Made by a program: the position numbers and the translations under genes | In this document: piece by piece, positions 63,248 to 64,000 of the stretch | Position numbering within the stretch: the first letter of the stretch is position 1 | Layout of the letters: each line of letters opens with the position of its first letter | Assembly: GCA_945860295.1 (NCBI GenBank) | Contig: CAMAQH010000013.1 | Span: 1 to 64,000, forward strand | DNA length: 64,000 nt | Reading direction: 5' to 3' | DNA from: Prosthecobacter debontii | GTDB taxonomy: Bacteria; Verrucomicrobiota; Verrucomicrobiia; Verrucomicrobiales; Verrucomicrobiaceae | The notes under the pieces: model-generated | Told to the model about the DNA's origin: nothing | Seen by the model: the letters and a program-made list of their open reading frames with translations, nothing else | Databases searched by the model: none

Positions 63248-64000
63248 ATGATCATAGCAGCCCTCATCCTACTCGCCCTTTTTCTGTTTACTTGGTGGCT
63301 CAGTGTCAGGCTCGACAACTATTCGTTTGTGGATGTCACATGGTCGCTCGCCTTTGCCCCCGTTGCCGTTTGGCTGGCCTTTTCAGGAGAAGGTTGGCTA
63401 ACACGGCGCTACGCGATTGCCACTCTGGTTTCCACCTGGAGCCTGCGCCTTGGCATTCATTTGTGGCGGCGCGTGGCCAGTCATCATCCAAAGGAAGATG
63501 TGCGTTATGCGGTGCTTCGTGAGAAATGGAAGGTCAATCCGCCACGCGCTTTCCTTTGGTTCTTCCTGATGCAGGCTGCGCTGGTCTGGCTGCTCATGCT
63601 GCCGGTGTATTTGATCGCTCAGCAGTCAGCCACAGGCTTTCACACTCTTGAATGGCTAGGTCTGGCCACTTGGACAATAGCGCTCATCGGAGAAGGTGTC
63701 GCAGATGCGCAGCTAGCTCGTTTCAAGAAACTTGGTAAAGGCATCTGCCAAAAGGGGCTTTGGCACTACAGTCGGCATCCGAATTACTTTTTTCAGAGCC
63801 TGCTCTGGTGGGGACTTTTTCTCATGGCGCTGCCTACACCCTGGGGGTTGACAGCGATCATCGCTCCCGTGGTGATGCTGCATTTTCTGCTCAACGTCAC
63901 CGGTATTCCGCTGACGGAAAAGCTCTCTGTCGAGAAACGGGGTGACGCCTACCGGGAGTATCAACGCAGCACGAGCGCCTTTGTGCCTTGGTTCCGCAAA
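63248..64000 (+). CDS. DUF1295 steroid-reductase-like membrane protein (partial, cut by window end)
   Basis: A membrane protein beginning at ATG 63248 (MIIAALILLALFLFTWWLSV) and open to the last base, giving 251 visible residues without a stop. FVDVTWSLAFAPVAVWLAF, STWSLRLGIHLWRR, WHYSRHPNYFFQSLLWWGLF near 175 and EKLSVEKRGDAYREYQRSTS match DUF1295, which belongs with 3-oxo-5-alpha-steroid 4-dehydrogenase and isoprenylcysteine methyltransferase-type folds. Most members are about 260 residues, so only a few are missing. In lipid cassettes it is a candidate reductase of the modified acyl chain. It follows DUF2062 by 14 bases. Confidence 0.9.
   Translation, partial: MIIAALILLALFLFTWWLSVRLDNYSFVDVTWSLAFAPVAVWLAFSGEGWLTRRYAIATLVSTWSLRLGIHLWRRVASHHPKEDVRYAVLREKWKVNPPRAFLWFFLMQAALVWLLMLPVYLIAQQSATGFHTLEWLGLATWTIALIGEGVADAQLARFKKLGKGICQKGLWHYSRHPNYFFQSLLWWGLFLMALPTPWGLTAIIAPVVMLHFLLNVTGIPLTEKLSVEKRGDAYREYQRSTSAFVPWFRK

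Overview
The window looks like a chromosomal segment of a Verrucomicrobiota bacterium, most like Prosthecobacter and other Verrucomicrobiaceae. This rests on protein content, not on a database search. Markers are secreted c-type cytochrome proteins of the DUF1549/DUF1553 type, twin-arginine DUF1501 proteins, a 1165-residue propeller/HEAT/cytochrome dehydrogenase, PmoA-like (DUF6807) and M60-like secreted enzymes, and many TTG or GTG starts with weak Shine-Dalgarno sites. No tRNA, rRNA, CRISPR array, transposase or phage structural gene was seen.

Layout. Bases 1-13.6 kb hold a polysaccharide/glycoprotein catabolism region: a sialidase-like Asp-box protein and a PmoA-like protein beside a divergent LysR regulator; a DUF1501 + DUF1549/1553 pair; an XRE-cupin regulator leading into an M60 metallopeptidase; and a second DUF1501 gene facing it. 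Bases 13.6-33.8 kb mix secreted oxidoreductases, CstA, RidA, a receptor-like Ser/Thr kinase, an HtrA-type protease, a Gfo/Idh/MocA oxidoreductase, gluconokinase, an MsbA-like ABC exporter and TyrA. Bases 34.2-38.8 kb look AT-richer and hold two divergent Sel1-repeat proteins (one fused to a trypsin-like protease), two small lipoproteins and a broken membrane protein. Bases 39.5-56.8 kb are mostly housekeeping: DUF58, SDR, DUF218, phoH / 7TM-HD / ybeY / kdsB / pyrG, purA, an FHA protein, a sulfite-reductase-like flavoprotein, an MFS transporter, scpB and pheA. Bases 59.1-64.0 kb form one tightly packed six-gene operon for membrane-lipid modification (FAD oxidoreductase, DUF1365, cyclopropane-fatty-acid-synthase-like methyltransferase, DUF1475, DUF2062, DUF1295), cut by the window end.

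The most unusual feature is the number of decaying genes in the gaps. Two are mosaics in which the start of one gene is joined to the end of an unrelated gene: threonine dehydrogenase with 6-phosphogluconolactonase at 4.1-4.6 kb, and zinc-ribbon/TPM with DUF1460 at 21.1-21.7 kb. Others are single genes broken by nonsense codons or frameshifts (13.7, 28.6, 34.2 and 53.2 kb). The intergenic DNA also carries a 42-bp tandem array, a TTTGC-rich inverted repeat and a recurring CGTCATT motif just before several starts.

I see no clear previously undescribed defence or mobile system. The best candidates for new biology are the lipid operon, the Sel1-protease fusion with its divergent partner, the kinase with external lectin-like domains, and the M60/XRE-cupin unit.
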